Source of the DNA: Brachypodius melanocephalos
Lineage: Eukaryota > Chordata > Aves > Passeriformes > Pycnonotidae
Direction of reading: 5' to 3'
Length of the DNA: 64,000 nucleotides
NCBI GenBank assembly: GCA_013398615.1
Contig: VZSR01000514.1
Location: 1,086,165-1,150,164, forward strand
Shown here: positions 24,601 through 37,959 of the stretch, one piece after another
Layout of the letters: each line of letters opens with the position of its first letter
Position numbering within the stretch: position 1 is the stretch's first letter
Notes under the pieces: model-generated
Databases searched by the model: none
Told to the model about the DNA's origin: nothing
What the model saw: only the letters and a program-made list of their open reading frames with translations
Program-made: the position numbers and the translations under genes

Positions 24601-27363
24601 TGGAGCGCATGCCTCGGGAGGAAGCTGCAGAAATAGAGCAGACTGTGAGTAGCTTTGTCCCAGACCCTCAAGAGTGCAGTACCTGCTGGGACACAACAAG
24701 AAGGTATATGCTGTGAAAATGGCCCTTGTGTTATAGCTTAGCTCTTTAGCCTCTTCTCTGAGTGTTGTCAGTGCTTGAGGGACCCTTTTTGGGCATGGGC
24801 ACACAAGGCCCCTACCTTGCACCATAAGAAAGTTCAGTCTGAGTGCCTGGCAAGGAGGAGGATGCTTCACAGGGGTCAGTTCTACACACTGCTTTGAAGA
24901 AGGCTCCATGTGGCATGGTGGGATAAGCAGGTTCCCTACTCTGCTTTCTTGCCTCTCATCATGTCTAGAATATCTGCTTTTAGCTGAGGTGTCCCTGATG
25001 CTGCTTCTTCAAAGGAAGATGTGAGCATCTCGCGATCTAGTTGTCAGAGAACAGAGGGTGGATATCCTTGATGGAAGCAAAGGGGATCCAGACTGCAAGC
25101 AGGAGTGCTGCTGGCCCTAGGATGCTGTGGCACTCCATGACTATGGGGTGCTAAGCCAGTGTACCCTAATGTGAGCAGAGAGCCTGGGGGACACACTGTC
25201 ATTGCTACCCCTGTGCTCTCCAATCACCATGGAAGCAGCAGCCAGTGTGACCCTGTCACTCGGCCACAGGGCCTGGCCATGAAGAATACCCTCCTGCCAG
25301 GCTCCTGCTGGGGTGTCAGTCCTGTGTGCCGGATTAGCCATTTTGGTGGTGAGTAGTCCCTTTCCCAGGCAGGCTGGGCTGAGGAGCTGGCTCTTGGGAG
25401 TGGGTCTATTGTTATCTTGATGGGATTACTGTGCTCCCCTCCATACACACGCACACACCTCTGATCCAGGCCCAGGAGACAAAATGAGGGATTAGTCACT
25501 GTCTGTGCTGCCTGTCACGGTGAGATCTGAGGAGCTTTTAGGCTCTGGGGTGGGGCTGGGAGTTTTCTAGAAATCTTCATTTAAAGCCAGAAGGGGGCAA
25601 AAACACCAGAGGAGGGCTTGCTCCGCATGAGAAAGGCTTGTGGCTTCTTGGAGCACCTTTGGGGCAAAGGTTAATGGGTTTATCTCTTGCTAATGAAGGA
25701 TGATCCCTGAGAGTGACAAGGGGCTGTGGGCACGGACACTGCCTTGCTGAACCCCAGCCTCTGTGATGGCCCCATCGCTGGGAATTGCTGAGCCCCTCAT
25801 TATTTGCTGCCAGCAGGGTGATTGGCACAATCAGACCAAGAATACTTTATGGCCTGTCAGAGACTTGGGAGCCTTTCTTAAACATGTAATGAATGAAGCC
25901 ATCAGAGTTAGTACTGTCTGCACAAAACAGGAGCTGGAGTCCAGCCTGGAGAAGACTGTAATAGGGGGAGTTCTGATTATGTGTTTGATTGCTGGCAGCA
26001 GCATGTTGACATCCTGGTCTAAAATGCTGGGACAATTGTGCTTTTTCTGGGTCAGGAAGTCCAGCTCTCCTGCAGAGGCAGAGCTCCTTGCAGGTGTGAA
26101 CTCCAAGGGGTGCTCACAGGTTTTCTGCTGTGTTGGGTCCTGGTGGGGAGACTTCATGAGCCCATCCCTCTTACCTCCTGCTGTCTCAGAAACTGAAGGC
26201 TCTGAAAGTACTTGCTTGTGCAGTACTTTGCCCCTTCATCTTCCTGCTTGTTCCAACCCAGTGCTCCCAAGAGCTGATGGTTGATCACTGTGTGGTGTGG
26301 GATTGTGCAGGGTGTTTGCAGAACTGTGTGGAGGCTGCTCTGGCTCACTCCTTCCCTGACAGCAGACCAGCCTTCTTGGTGGGGCAGTGTGCCACGCTAC
26401 GAAGTGTATGGAGACTCTGGAGATGCAGGACAGGCCTCAAGGCAGACATGAGATCCTTTGCTGCCTTGATGCAAAGGGCATGAAGAGGCTGGTCTCTGAC
26501 TCCTCATCCCTCTTTCTCAAAGGTCAGACAAGCTGCCCTGGCCCTGAAGCCTGGCCTCGTGTGTGTTGCCTGTGGCTCCTACCGTCGGGGGAAGGCCACC
26601 TGTGGGGATGTGGATGTGCTGGTCACTCACCCAGATGGGCATTCTCACCGTGGGGTGTTCAGCAAGCTGCTCGACAGCCTCCGCAGGAGCGGTAAGAGGC
26701 TGGGGAAGCTGCTCTTGGAATGGCCAAGGCAAGGAGGCAATGAAGTGGATGGCATTCATTGAAGGATAGGTGATCACTTCTCCAAGGATAGGATATCTTG
26801 TTAATCCTTAAAATTGCTGCCCCTGGGCCTGGCTCAGCTGTAGTGTTAAGGATGGAATAATGCTGCAGCTCAGCATGTTATCTCTGTGGTCCCACAGCAC
26901 ATTATGAGATGTCTCTGCTGCCCTCCGTGCAGTAGGGAGTTCAGCATGGAGGTGTCCATCTACCATTCATCTCCTCTTGGCCTGTTCTCTCTCCCCAGGC
27001 TTCCTTACAGATGACCTGGTGAGTCAGGAGGACAATGGTGACCAGCAGAAGTACCTGGGCGTGTGCCGCCTGCCCGGGCCGGCACAGCGTCACCGCCGGC
27101 TGGACATCATTGTGGTGCCGTACCGGGAATTCGCCTGTGCCCTGCTCTACTTCACGGGCTCAGCTCACTTCAACCGCTCCATGCGCGCCCTGGCCAAGAC
27201 CAAGGGCATGAGCCTGTCGGAGCACGCGCTCAGCTCGGCTGTGGTGCGAGGCCCTGGCGGTGCCAAGGTGTCACCTGGCCACACTCTGCCCACTCCCACC
27301 GAGAGAGATGTCTTCATTCAGCTGGGGCTGCCTTACCGGGAGCCCTCCGAAAGGGACTGGTGA
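18690..27363 (+). CDS. POLL: POLL, DNA polymerase lambda, complete coding region
   Basis: Family X repair polymerase for gap filling in base excision repair and non-homologous end joining; nuclear. Coding exons: 18690-18804, 19066-19363, 19886-20051, 22598-22921, 23428-23601, 24516-24644, 26523-26691 and 26999-27363 (TGA 27361-27363). They sum to 1740 nt (579 residues; human 575), and all phases agree. Domains: basic N-terminus (AFPKRKK, residues 9-15); BRCT about 40-137; a poorly conserved Glu/Gln/Ser linker 139-215; the 8-kDa lyase domain with helix-hairpin-helix IPGIGKRMAEK and the Schiff-base Lys316 (human Lys312); then fingers, palm and thumb. The catalytic Asp triad is Asp431 and Asp433 (CGDVDVL) plus Asp494 (RRLDIIVVP), and the YFTG sugar-gate motif is at 509-512. 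The protein ends GLPYREPSERDW as in human. Start: first ATG after the acceptor at 18660. Exon 4's acceptor (19885) was chosen because it restores an Arg-aromatic/Cys-Leu-acidic match to human; an earlier in-phase AG at 19810 is possible. Confidence 0.97.
25560..25950. promoter_or_regulatory. candidate conserved element in POLL intron 7, with CTCF-like motif
   Basis: Ordered, non-repetitive, AT-containing sequence within the POLL intron between 24645 and 26522. It includes a CTCF-like 13-mer CCAGAAGGGGGCA at 25587-25599 (+), one mismatch from CCASYAGRKGGCR, and several TAAT and GATTGG-type words. There is no coding potential. The enhancer/insulator role is inferred. Confidence 0.35.
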
Positions 27364-28751
27364 TGCCTGGTTGTCACCCTGGGCTTGCTGCTGTGCTGCT
27401 GTTTTGAAGGATCTGATTTCCCCAGTGGTGGAAAGGCTCCATGGTGCCTGCAGGCTGAGGAATGTATCCCAGCAAACTCCCTTGCAAGTGTGAGGCCCGG
27501 CTGCTGAGCAGATCTCTCTGGCTTCCTCAGCAGAGGCTGTGGGTTAGAGCCACACTGGAAGTACTCTCTTGGTGTGGCTACCAAAAGGGCTCACTGCCCA
27601 TCAGCTACCCTGGCCCTGGTCTCCCCAACTTTGGAAGACTGGGCTGCAGAACCTTGTGATCCACCCCCTGACAGTGCTTGAGAGCAAGGGAAGTGGGATG
27701 CATCTTCCTCTGTATCTGAGCACCGACAGTCTGAAATTTCAGTTCTGAGCTGTGAATGAATGTAGCAGAGGTCTAGCTTGGTTCTGTGACAGGCCTTCCT
27801 CCTCACTACTGCTGCCAGCTGCTACTGTAGGAGTCTCAAGGGGTTAACCTGTGCTGCTGCTGTGTCCTCCTGTCTGAGCTGATGTGTCCTTTGATGGGTC
27901 CCATTGCACAAGGCCAGGCTGCTGTGACTACCACCAGCTTTCCCTGGTGCCAGCTAAGCCTTGAAAGAGATAGGGACCTGAGGTGCTCTGCCTGCTTTCT
28001 CCCAGCCTTGTGTTCTGAGGATCCTCCACATTTACTGATAGCCCTGATCTGGCCCCAGAGCTCCTTTCTTCTTTCTGCAGGAGAGGAGCAGAGCTCACAG
28101 CTTGGGGAGCTGAGGAAGGATTTGAATGTAATGGCAGTGAATGTAACCCAGCAAGGCTGTATGTCTGTCTGTATGATACATGAAGACAGAGAGAAACACA
28201 AGGAGATAGTTAAGTTCTAACTGGGGCAAAGTAGAGTTTTTTCCCTTTTTTGTGTGTGGAAGCCATGGAGTCATCTGATCTTTGATCAGGGAAAGTGTTT
28301 TGTGTGTTTGTGTATACATGTGAATGTGGCTGGTCCCACCAGTTCCATGGGAGTGAATTTTATTTCTCAGGAAACCGTGACTATTTTATACTGTGGAGAT
28401 GAATCTTCCAGAAACATTGAGTGCTCTGTCTGTTACAGGTATTGCAGTGGTTGCTCCTGGCAGAGGTGCCATTGTGGCCACTTCTATGCCAGGACCCCAG
28501 GGCTCCTGCTCCCTTTTGGGGGATCTGGTTCCTGTCATGTACAGTGACAAAGCTGCATGTTTGCTGCTAGGGCAGGCACAAAGCAGGTGGGTTTGCACAG
28601 TTCCTGTGGCTGCTGGGCACCAGCAGAGCTATGGCTTTGCTGGGGTGGCCCAGACCCCATTAGTGGCATTTGTCAGCCCAGCATTTCTGCTGGACACCTG
28701 AAGAAAATGAATGTCTTTTGGTATGTCTTGGTGCTTTGAAATTTGAAGTGT

Positions 28752-28761
28752 AATAAATAAA
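28752..28761 (+). terminator. POLL: candidate POLL polyadenylation signal (overlapping AATAAA pair)
   Basis: AATAAATAAA contains two overlapping AATAAA hexamers, followed within 40 nt by a T/TG-rich stretch (TGTCTTTTTGCTCTC). It gives a 3'UTR of about 1.4 kb after the stop at 27363. I saw no earlier canonical signal in that interval. Confidence 0.6.
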
Positions 28762-31003
28762 TCCCTTCTCTCTCTGCCCTTGGTATCTCTGTCTTTTTGC
28801 TCTCTGTGCTGCAACTGTCATGACTTTCTTCTGTGGCTTACCAGGAGCTCCTCTGGTGCTAGTCCATTTCTCTGGTTTCAGTGGAGGTGGAGAACACCTC
28901 CAGTGTGGAGATGATCACTCTGTTGGACCAGCACTTCTCAGGGCAGGGAGTTGCTGACCACCATCCTCCCATACCATACTCTGTCCTGGCATTCAGTTGG
29001 CCATGTGGCTGAGCTGGGATTAGCTGTTCTCAGAGAAAGGAGCAATTCTTGGGCTCTGAGCCTTGGGTTGAGCTCTTCAGGTGTGGAGTCAGGAAAGGGT
29101 TGCTGTCAGCTTTTCCATATGCATCGAACAGTAGGGCATGTGGGAGTTGGCTGCTGTTCTGTTTGCTGTTCTCTGCCTGGAACACAGCTCAGAGTCCTGA
29201 GCATGGAAATGCTTTGGTTATCCAAGGGGAATCTGAACATCCTGGAAGCCAAGGGTGCACATGGAGATGAGCAGGAATAATTGGCTCAAAAGGGAGGTGG
29301 AGAAGCTGGAGAAGGCCAAGGGCTGCTGAGGCAGAAACAGGCAGAACTGAGCTGGATTATCCAGGAGCAGAGGGGAGGCAGCCACAGATTGGGGGCCTGT
29401 CAGGTCCAGGGAGAAAACTTTGACCCCAGGAGGGCTGTGCAGCCCAGGGACCCACTCAGGCAAAGGGGTCCCCATCCTTACAGTCAGGCAGCTTTGGTGG
29501 GGCAGCACCACATCTGGCCTTGTCCCACAGGGAGGTTAGATGAGGAGGCTGCTTTATACCTGACAGGCCACAGGCCTTTTTCTGCCTGGGCTGAGGCAGG
29601 GAGCACAATGCAGGGCTGCTCAGCTTTGTGATTTGGTGAACATAGGTTTCCCTCCAGCTCTGGATGCCAGGGCAAGCTGTTCTTGGAGGCCTGGAGCTGC
29701 TTCTCTCAGTGGGGCCATGTGCTGAACACATTAGTAGTAGTATGGGAAATAGGGCACTGCTGGCCCCCAGCTCCTTTCCCTTTGTCACCCATCCTCCAGG
29801 GCTACAGTTCACACCCCGATAGCAAAGGGATAGTGCAGCACTGCCTGACCCTTCTGTTTGTCCTGCTTTTGTTTAGGGAGAGGCTGGGCATGGGGATGCA
29901 TGGGGCCAGGGCTCCACAGGAGTAAGCCCAACCCCTTGGGAAATGCCAGGGAGGGTGGCCCTAGTACATATGTGCCATGTGGAAGCCACTGGGTCCCACC
30001 AGTCCCCTGCTCTGGGAGGGAATGAGCATAATGTCTGTCTGTCCCCTCCCACCCCACAACTCCCATTTGAGGGAGCTTTGGAGGGGGCAGAGGGCCCTCA
30101 TGTGGCTAACTGCAGCCAGGTGGGCCACGGATGGATAAGGAGCCTTTCTCCTGGGTGTAGCTGTGGGGGTTGAAAGGGGCAGGAGGTGAAGGAACTTGTC
30201 CAAAGCAGCTGGAGGGTTGACATTTCTGGATGCTGCTTCTTCCACATCCTGGTGCAAGGGGAGAAACATGAGAGGTTGGGCTGTGCTGCCCACTGTAAGT
30301 CAGCCCTGCCCTGGGCAGAGAGGACAGAGCTGTCCCATGCTCCTCTCCATACCTCTAATCCCTGACCTAATGCCTGACCACCCCCTTGTCACAAGCACAC
30401 CTCCTGCCTCTTCTAAACCACAGCATGCCATACTTGGGAAGAAGGTACAAGGGATGGGGCTCCTGGGGTGTCTGGGAAGAGGTGGGTGCTGAGTCCTCAG
30501 GATCAGTGCAGGCAGGGAGAGCAAACATCGTTTTAGGCATCTGTAATGAGGTCTTTCCTGGTTTCTGCTTCCCAGGAAGGGGCTCCAGCTATTCCCCCCT
30601 CCCCAGCACACCCCCTCTCTCCCTGGCTGTGAGTCTGATCATCCTGAAAATTAAAAATAAAACAAAATGCAGCAGCACTTAGAGAATGAGTGGAAAGTCA
30701 TGGAGCTGGGACAGGCCCCCAGGTTCTGCAGACCCCCTTGCTCCCACCCTGTACCCTGAAGGTGAGTCTAAATTGGGGTCTCAGGCAATTCTTGTCCCCC
30801 CAGTAAGCATCTCTCTGCCTCCCTCATTGAATAGGAGGAAAAGCTCTGAATGAAGAAAAAGCTCTGGGCATTAGGCAGCCCTTCCCACCATGCTCCCTAC
30901 CCTGTGGGAAGGACACCCATCCTTAGCTGTCCTGCCCATCCTGGTGCAGGGAGGGGAGGGGACTGGGGGAAAGGGGTGCAGGGAGGGTAGTTGGGCCTCT
31001 AAC

Positions 31004-31442
31004 TCTGGCACTTTGTATTCATGAGTAAATATTTGCTAATGGCAGCATGGCTGGACGAATGTAGGGGAGCTGCTGCTCCCCCCGTCGGAGCAGGCAGGGA
31101 AATGAATATGAATTTATCATGATTAGGTGAACTCAGCAGGGAGAGCGGGAGAGAGAGGGCTAGGCAGGGAGGGGGCGGGCGAAGATGGATCTGTGCAATA
31201 AAATTAAATAAGGACACCAAATAAAGTCACTTCTCACGCACTCGCCTGCCCTCCCGCGTGCAGGGCCTCTCCTGCCTCCCGCGCTTCTCTGGCTTTGCTG
31301 ATTTCTCTCTTTCCTCGAATTTATGAGGCCAATTATGAAGATGAGGTTGGAAGTTCTCAGAAGTTCACTAAATGCAAAGTGTGGTCCCTGCTGTTCACAT
31401 CAAATTAATTAACCGAGCGCTATTGATGGCCGGGGTGACGTC
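31004..31442. promoter_or_regulatory. candidate conserved non-coding element 1
   Basis: An abrupt AT-rich, unique island in a GC-rich setting. It has ATTCATGAGTAAATATTTGC near 31017, several AATTTAT/CATGATTAG words, a TTAATTAA homeodomain site at 31405-31412, and a CRE-like TGACGTC at 31436-31442. There is no open frame or repeat. This texture is typical of developmental enhancers in the FGF8-LBX1 landscape. Conservation is inferred. Confidence 0.45.
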
Positions 31443-34400
31443 GGCGCGGTGCAGAGCATGAGGGAAGGGCTGCTGGGGGGTGGCTGAGGAAGCCTGGTTG
31501 GAGAAGGCCTGCAGGGCAGAGCACCCTGTGGGGCATCCTCAGGGCCAGTGGATGCAGAGTGAGAGCCCTGCCTGGGTAGCCACTGGGTGACAGGAGCAAG
31601 GAAGGCAGCAGGTCCTGCTGTGATGGTTTGTATTGCAGTTCCTGTTTCCAACAGTTTTCTGTGTCTGGAATAAGATCCAGCTGGGTGATGGCAGAGCTGC
31701 CCTGATGGGAACATGGCATGGATACCTGGCAGGATGCTGGGCCATGTTCTGTAGAGGATACCATGGTAGTGTCTTGTGGTCTGCATGAGCCTGTGTGTGC
31801 AGGAGCAAAGCCAGGAATCAGTGCCCTCTCAGAATCATCCCCCCATCTGGTGAAGGGATTGTGATCTCAATCCCATGGGAGTGGTCCGCACAGGGGCTTC
31901 ATGCTTGGTAGACAAGTGACTTTCTCTATGGCTCAGCAGTCATGGTGCAGCTGGGACAGGCCTACTGCCACCTTCCCTTGCTCCCTGAGTCCCAGCAGCA
32001 TTCCCTGTCTTAGCTTCCCTGCCTGGGCTATAGGAAACAGCCTGCCTGGTAGGATCTCCTGAGCAGAATGTCCTGATTCTACACAGCCCCTTGGCCATCC
32101 CTAACCTCTGGGAGAAGCTGCCCAGCTCTGCAGGGCTCGGGGTGCCAGTGAGTGCCTCTGCCATGGGGACAGCAACCATGTGCCTAGGTCACACTGGTTC
32201 TCATGTGCCTGGCTGTGTCAGTGTCATGTCACCCCCTTCTAGGGAATGTGTTTTGGGGCAGCTGTCTCCAACATGACCCCCATGCCTGCCCTGTCCCATG
32301 GTGCAGTCAGTGCAGGGAAGGTGCTGCAGGGCTGCTGCAGCATTGGGGTTGTGAGTCTCCAGGTTGCTAAGGTATGGGTCAGACACTGGGCACAGGGCTC
32401 TTCCTTCACCTGCCAGTGAAGTTTACTCAGAGCAGTTTGTAGTTGCTCAGGTTAAATCTCAGCCCTGGCTGTGCTACAGCAAATGCTTGAGGTTGTAAAA
32501 GGATTCCCCCATACTGGGGCCGTGGCTGAAACCCAGGATGTCTCTGCATGCCACATGGCACTCTGTGCCTCAGTTTCCCTCTTTGCATTTCCTGAGGCTG
32601 TTTTTCCTTTGGGCAGGGTCTGTTTTTCTCTGAGTGCAAATAACATCCCAGTTCCTGAGCATGCTTGGTGGCATTTAGTGGCTGTGAGTAGTGGCCAAGT
32701 AAAGGGCCAGTACCCACCCCCAAACCAGCCTTCTTTCACACCAAATATGTGTGCCATAAGGCTCTGTGCTTGCACCATGCTGGCATAGGGACCTTTCTCT
32801 GTAGTGCCATGGACTCCTGACTTAAATCCTTTTGCAGTTGCTGGCCAAGCAAATGAGCTTGTTCAAGGGGTGAAAGAAGCAGTCTGTGTCCTTAGACCAG
32901 GGATCTCACAGAGGCAAAAGAATGCAGAGGGCCAGATCCAAGCATCCCCGCATGTGTCCAGCTCTTGGCACAGCTCTGGCTGCCTGTCTCCACCATTCCA
33001 GCTTCTGCTTCTCTTCGCTGGCTTCACTCCTGTCCCGGTGATCAATGGGCTCTGGTTGGGCTGGCAAACAGCACAAACAGAGGCATTTACAAACCCGCTG
33101 TCTCTCCAACAGGGCCATAACTCAGGCTCCCCGTCACCGTGGGGAATGGGAGGCAGGAGCTCCTGCTTTGGTGACAGCAGCAGCACCGACATTTTTCCTC
33201 TCGTGGTAAATGTGTTACTTGGGGATAATTTACCTGCTTATGTCAAGTTTTAAAAAGAAACAGACTGGCTGCTGAGCAGCTCCTGACACTTGCAGTGTGC
33301 GTGGCATGAACACACATGTCTACTAGGAGAAATCACCTAAGCTGAAAGGACCTGTTTGCAAATGCCTGCACTTTGGAGCTGCAGTCTCAGCGTGGGGTCC
33401 CTGGTGTCCAGTGCTCAGGCTGAGATCTTGCCAGAGTCCATCCCTGCATGGGGTCTCCAGGGTCTGCTGCCACCTACTGCTTCTGGCAAGGCTGCCCGCC
33501 TGCACCGGGGGCTGCTTGGGGCTGGCTGCCCCACGCCTCCCGCAGCGCGCTGGGACCGTCCTCTGCCCGCACTCCTTCTCCAGGTGAGCGGATCGGGAAT
33601 GTGTGGGAGATGCTGGTGCAGGTGCCCCTCCCTCCGTGGTTGAAGACCTTGCTGGGGACTTCTTAGGGCGGCTGAGATGCTGCTCCGGCCGGCTCGGGCA
33701 GCCGCCGTCCTCGCCGGCAGCAGAGGGAGCTGGAGGACCGGGGATGGCAGCACGGGCAGGCAGAAGGAGGCTGGACTGGACTCTATTGGGCTGGGCTGGG
33801 CAGCTCCGGGAGCCCACGGCGGGAGAGAGACCCCTCTTCACCCAGATCCTCCCCTAGCAGGGCAGCGGGAGGTGCCCCAGCTTGCGGACTGTCCCCTCAG
33901 CCCACGGTGTCCCCTCTCAGATACATCACCCCTGTGGGCACCCAGCTCTGTGATGGACACCCCCTGAGCTGGCCCTCAATCCCCTGTCTGGGATTTTAGG
34001 TTTTCAGCCCCACTGATTCATTCTGGGGAGCCATGAAGCCTCTTTCTATGGCACGGTGCCTTGTCCCCTCCCTGTGACACAGTGCTTCTCATCACCCTGA
34101 GGAGCTGCTGGTGGCACAGCGAGGTCCCCAGGGAGCCTGGCTGGGTGTCATGAGGAAAAGGCCTGCATTTCTGGGAAGCATCCAGGGCCAGGGTGATAGG
34201 ATCCTACAGCACGTGGTCACTGTCACTGCCACCCCCAAATCTTCTTGCCCACAGGGAGCTGATTTATGTCTGGGCCAGCCTGTGCTGACCTCCTGCTTGG
34301 GCTCAGGCATTGTAACTAATGGCAGGTCAGTGGAGCTACAGCTAAAGTGAAGTGGCTGGTATGGGTCAGGGAGGGGGGATGAGTATCCCAGGGGGTGCTG

Positions 34401-37400
34401 AGGATCCCAGTTCCAATGGCACAGCTGCCCAGAGCAGTGAACAGCAGGGGTGAAGCAGGTGTAGCTCACAGTATACCCCCTCCACCCTGTCCCCTGCTCC
34501 TGAGCTCTCTTTCTGACCGTACTCTCCTGTTTTAACATGTTCTGGTATCAAGCCTGGAGAGGTGGCTCCTTGTTGGGGGGAAACTGAGGCATACATGAAC
34601 TGATGGTTTCATGAACATCAACAGCAGAGGCAGGGAGGGCGCCAGGTGAGGAGCCAGGAGTACCTGATACAGGTACAGCAGAGGGCAATGCCACAGTGGG
34701 TGGCCTGAAATGTCCTCTTTGGTCTGTTGCTCTCACTTTCTGCTTTATCCGTGAGTGTTAGGGTGCAGAAATCTCCTGTAGGGGGTACACCCCTCCTGTT
34801 CCCTCGTGACAGGTTTACTTCCAAGTCCCAGACCCCCAGTGCACAGGGGCCCAGTGTCACTCAGCCCCATCTCAGCATGCTCTGTGTGTCTTGGCAATAA
34901 GCCCTGTTTGTTTTCCCAGCTGGAGTGGGTATCCAGCCCAGCACGCAGCCAGGCTATGGGAGCTGAGCTTTGGGGACAGCTATATCAGGTGCCACCCCAA
35001 TTCCTGCCTGCACCAACTGCTGAGGTGAGCCCTGAACAAGGCTGTAAACCTGGATATTCATGTACCCACCAGGCAGCTGCTTTCCATCCTAGGATGATGC
35101 CAGCCTGACCTGCCAGCCTAGGTGGTCTAAGTCAGTTGAGGGGAGACCTTGGGGGGGGCAATAAAAGACACTCAGTGCCTTCCTGGCCACACACTGAGCT
35201 CCCCTCTGTCCAGCAGTAAGGGAGAACATTTTTCCTGACACCCTGCCTTTGCTCTCTGCTTGGGAAGGGGGAGAACAGCAAAACATGTCTGAATAAGGCA
35301 TTAGGACTTCCCCAGGGACAAGCTATATCTGCTTGCCTGTGCTGGTATGGGCTCATTTTTGGTGAACAGTACAGCCAAGGGTTGGGGTGTGCAGGCTGCC
35401 AACCCCCTGGCTGGGCAGGCAGGGCTCTGTGAGCCTCTCCTGGCACTGCCTGCCCATCCCACAGGTGCAGTGAATCTGTCACAGTCCTGCCAGGCTCCTG
35501 CTGCTGGTCACAATCTGAAGGGTGTGCTGATGTCCAGACTGGTGCTTTCCAACTGGTAGCACACATTTCTGCTCCCATTTCTCAGCCAAGTGGTATTACT
35601 AACTTTGCAAGGCTGCAGTGAGAGCCCCCATCCTTCTAAGCAACTCCTCCCCAACAACTTTGTCAGGTCCTCCAGATGACCCCATTGCAGGTTGTTTTTG
35701 CAATATGATGGGGGCGATTTATCTTTTTTAGGGTCCTTCTTAGGGCTGAGCTGAGTTCAGACAGCAGCAGCTTGAGGCCAGTTCTTAAGCATCACCCTTG
35801 AGCACTGGCCTCTGACAGGTCCAGGTGCAGCATCCCAAGCTCATCCCAGCTGGGGAAGCAGGTCCCCTGATGGAACCTGCTGCAAAAACAGGAACTTGTT
35901 GCATTCCCAGCTGGCTCTCAGCAAAGGTGATTTGCTTAAAAAAATTTCCATGGCCTCTGCACTTATTTTTGCTGCTGGATCCAGGAGAGCAGGTTCAATC
36001 TAAGCTACTAGGCAGCACCAGAGGTTGAGTTTCATCCAGAAGAAACTGTTGGAAGACTTTGCTCAGCTCTCACTCTGAATAGGTCTAAAATTAGTTCAGG
36101 GATGCAAAGTCGATGAGCAACAGATACATGAGTCTGGCTTCAGATTAGCAGCTTTTACAACAGAGCTGGGATGCTCCCACTGACAATGGTTGCCATTTGG
36201 GATCAGTTCTGTTCCAGCAATATTTCAAGTTTGTCAAAGCCCCTTTGAAGTCCTGGGCAGGTGAAAGGAGCATAGGGAGCTGTAAATAAGCGTGAGCCTT
36301 GAAAAACTTCCTGAAATGACCAATAATCCCCCAGGACATGACAGGAATCATTCAGAGATCCTTCCTGAAGAAACCTAGCTCTCCATGGAAAAGGAAAAGT
36401 ACTTTCAAAAGCATGTTCAGAGCAGCAAAATGTGGTTGCCAGGCAGGGAGTAGCCTCCATCCAAGCCTCCTTCTCCATCACCCAAGGACACTGACATTCC
36501 CTGACAGGTCCCTGTGCCACTTGCTCCCCATACCTTGCTGTGTCCTGCCTGGAATTATTAAGATGTATGGCACATAGCTAAATGTAAAAATAAATGTGTA
36601 ACCTGAGCCTACAGACTGCCTGGAATGAGGTAAATACATGCTGGATCTGGCCAGGACGTGCAGCAGGAGATGCTGCTCTGTGCTATCCTGTGGGGTGTAG
36701 AGTGTGTGTGGGGCTGCATCCCCTTGGCACCGCCCCCATCAGCTCTGGTAGGGGCTGGAGGTTGCCCAGACCTTCCCTGCATGTAGAAAAGATGGGAAAA
36801 TTCCATTGGTGTGGCCCCTCAGCACACTGCAAGGTGCAATCAGGGATAGATCCAGCCACGCAGAAGGGCCCTGGTGAAAGTGCCACTGCTCCTCTCTCAG
36901 GAGCTGGGCTGGAGGCACTTTTGGGTGTCTCCACAGCCCACTGAGATGCCCCACAAGTCTGAGTCACATCTGTGAGTGCTCTTCAGATCTCTGGGGAGAG
37001 GATGGGGAACAAGCTGTCACTGGCACTTCTCATTCTCCCAGTGAAAACACCCAAGGAGGCTGGGGATGAGGGGTGGGCAGAGGTGGAGAGAGAGACCAGA
37101 CCTACTGGGTCCTTGCTGGGGAGCTGGAAGGGGACAAGAGATGTGCAGGCAGCTGGGTGGCAGTGGGAGGTGTGGGGACAGTGGGGAAAGTGCCTGCCTG
37201 CACAGTCTGGGCACCCCGTCTGGGCTGTGGGGTGTTTATCCCCACTGTGTACCCGTGGCAGGGGCTGACTCCTCCTTTACCCAGCAGGTGCTCCCACCTC
37301 ACTGGCAGCTGTGGCCGTGTCCTTGTCACCAAGGGCACAGCCATCAGTGTGCTCAGTGGGTACAGACACACAGAACCCCTGGAAGGACCGACACCCCCAC

Positions 37401-37959
37401 ACAGCTGCCCTCTCCCACTCCTGTCTGAGAGCAAGTCGCTGCTTCCCATGAGCATCCCATGGCCCCCTCTTCAGCCCCCCTGTCAATGGCCACCCCCTCT
37501 CTGTCCTCACAGGACCCGGTGGTCAGTATTGGTGTCCCTGCTCTCTCCCAGGGTGACACTCTCTGTCCCGCCCATCCCCTCTGTGCCGCGCAGCGCTCCC
37601 CCCGCCACTTCACAGGCTGCAGCAGATGGTGGAGGTGACATTTGTCTCCGAGTGACGCATTTGACGGTGGCCGTGTCCCCCCTCCTCCCTTCGCCCCGGA
37701 TGGGGGGACCTTGAGCCCACTTGGTAGAGGCAAGATGGGCAGGCACAGGCTGAGGGATCCCCCGGCCCCCAGCCCTCCTGCACACCCCCAGACATCTGCA
37801 CTTCTCGTTCATCTGCATCCCCAGCAAAGCCCTCTCCCGGGGCTCTGAGTCACCAGGGCAGCTGGGGGACATCGTCCCTGAGGGCGAGTGCCCATCACCG
37901 TGGGGCGTTGGAGGGGGGAGACTAGGTGGGAGCCGGGCACCAGGGACTCCTGTTCATTC

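Noticed and set aside
28393..28701. 102-codon plus-strand frame just before the POLL polyadenylation signal
   Set aside because: Lies in the presumed 3'UTR and has no recognisable domain.
37073..37714. 213-codon plus-strand frame
   Set aside because: Low-complexity Pro/Ser/Gly translation typical of GC-rich spacer, and the opposite strand is open too.
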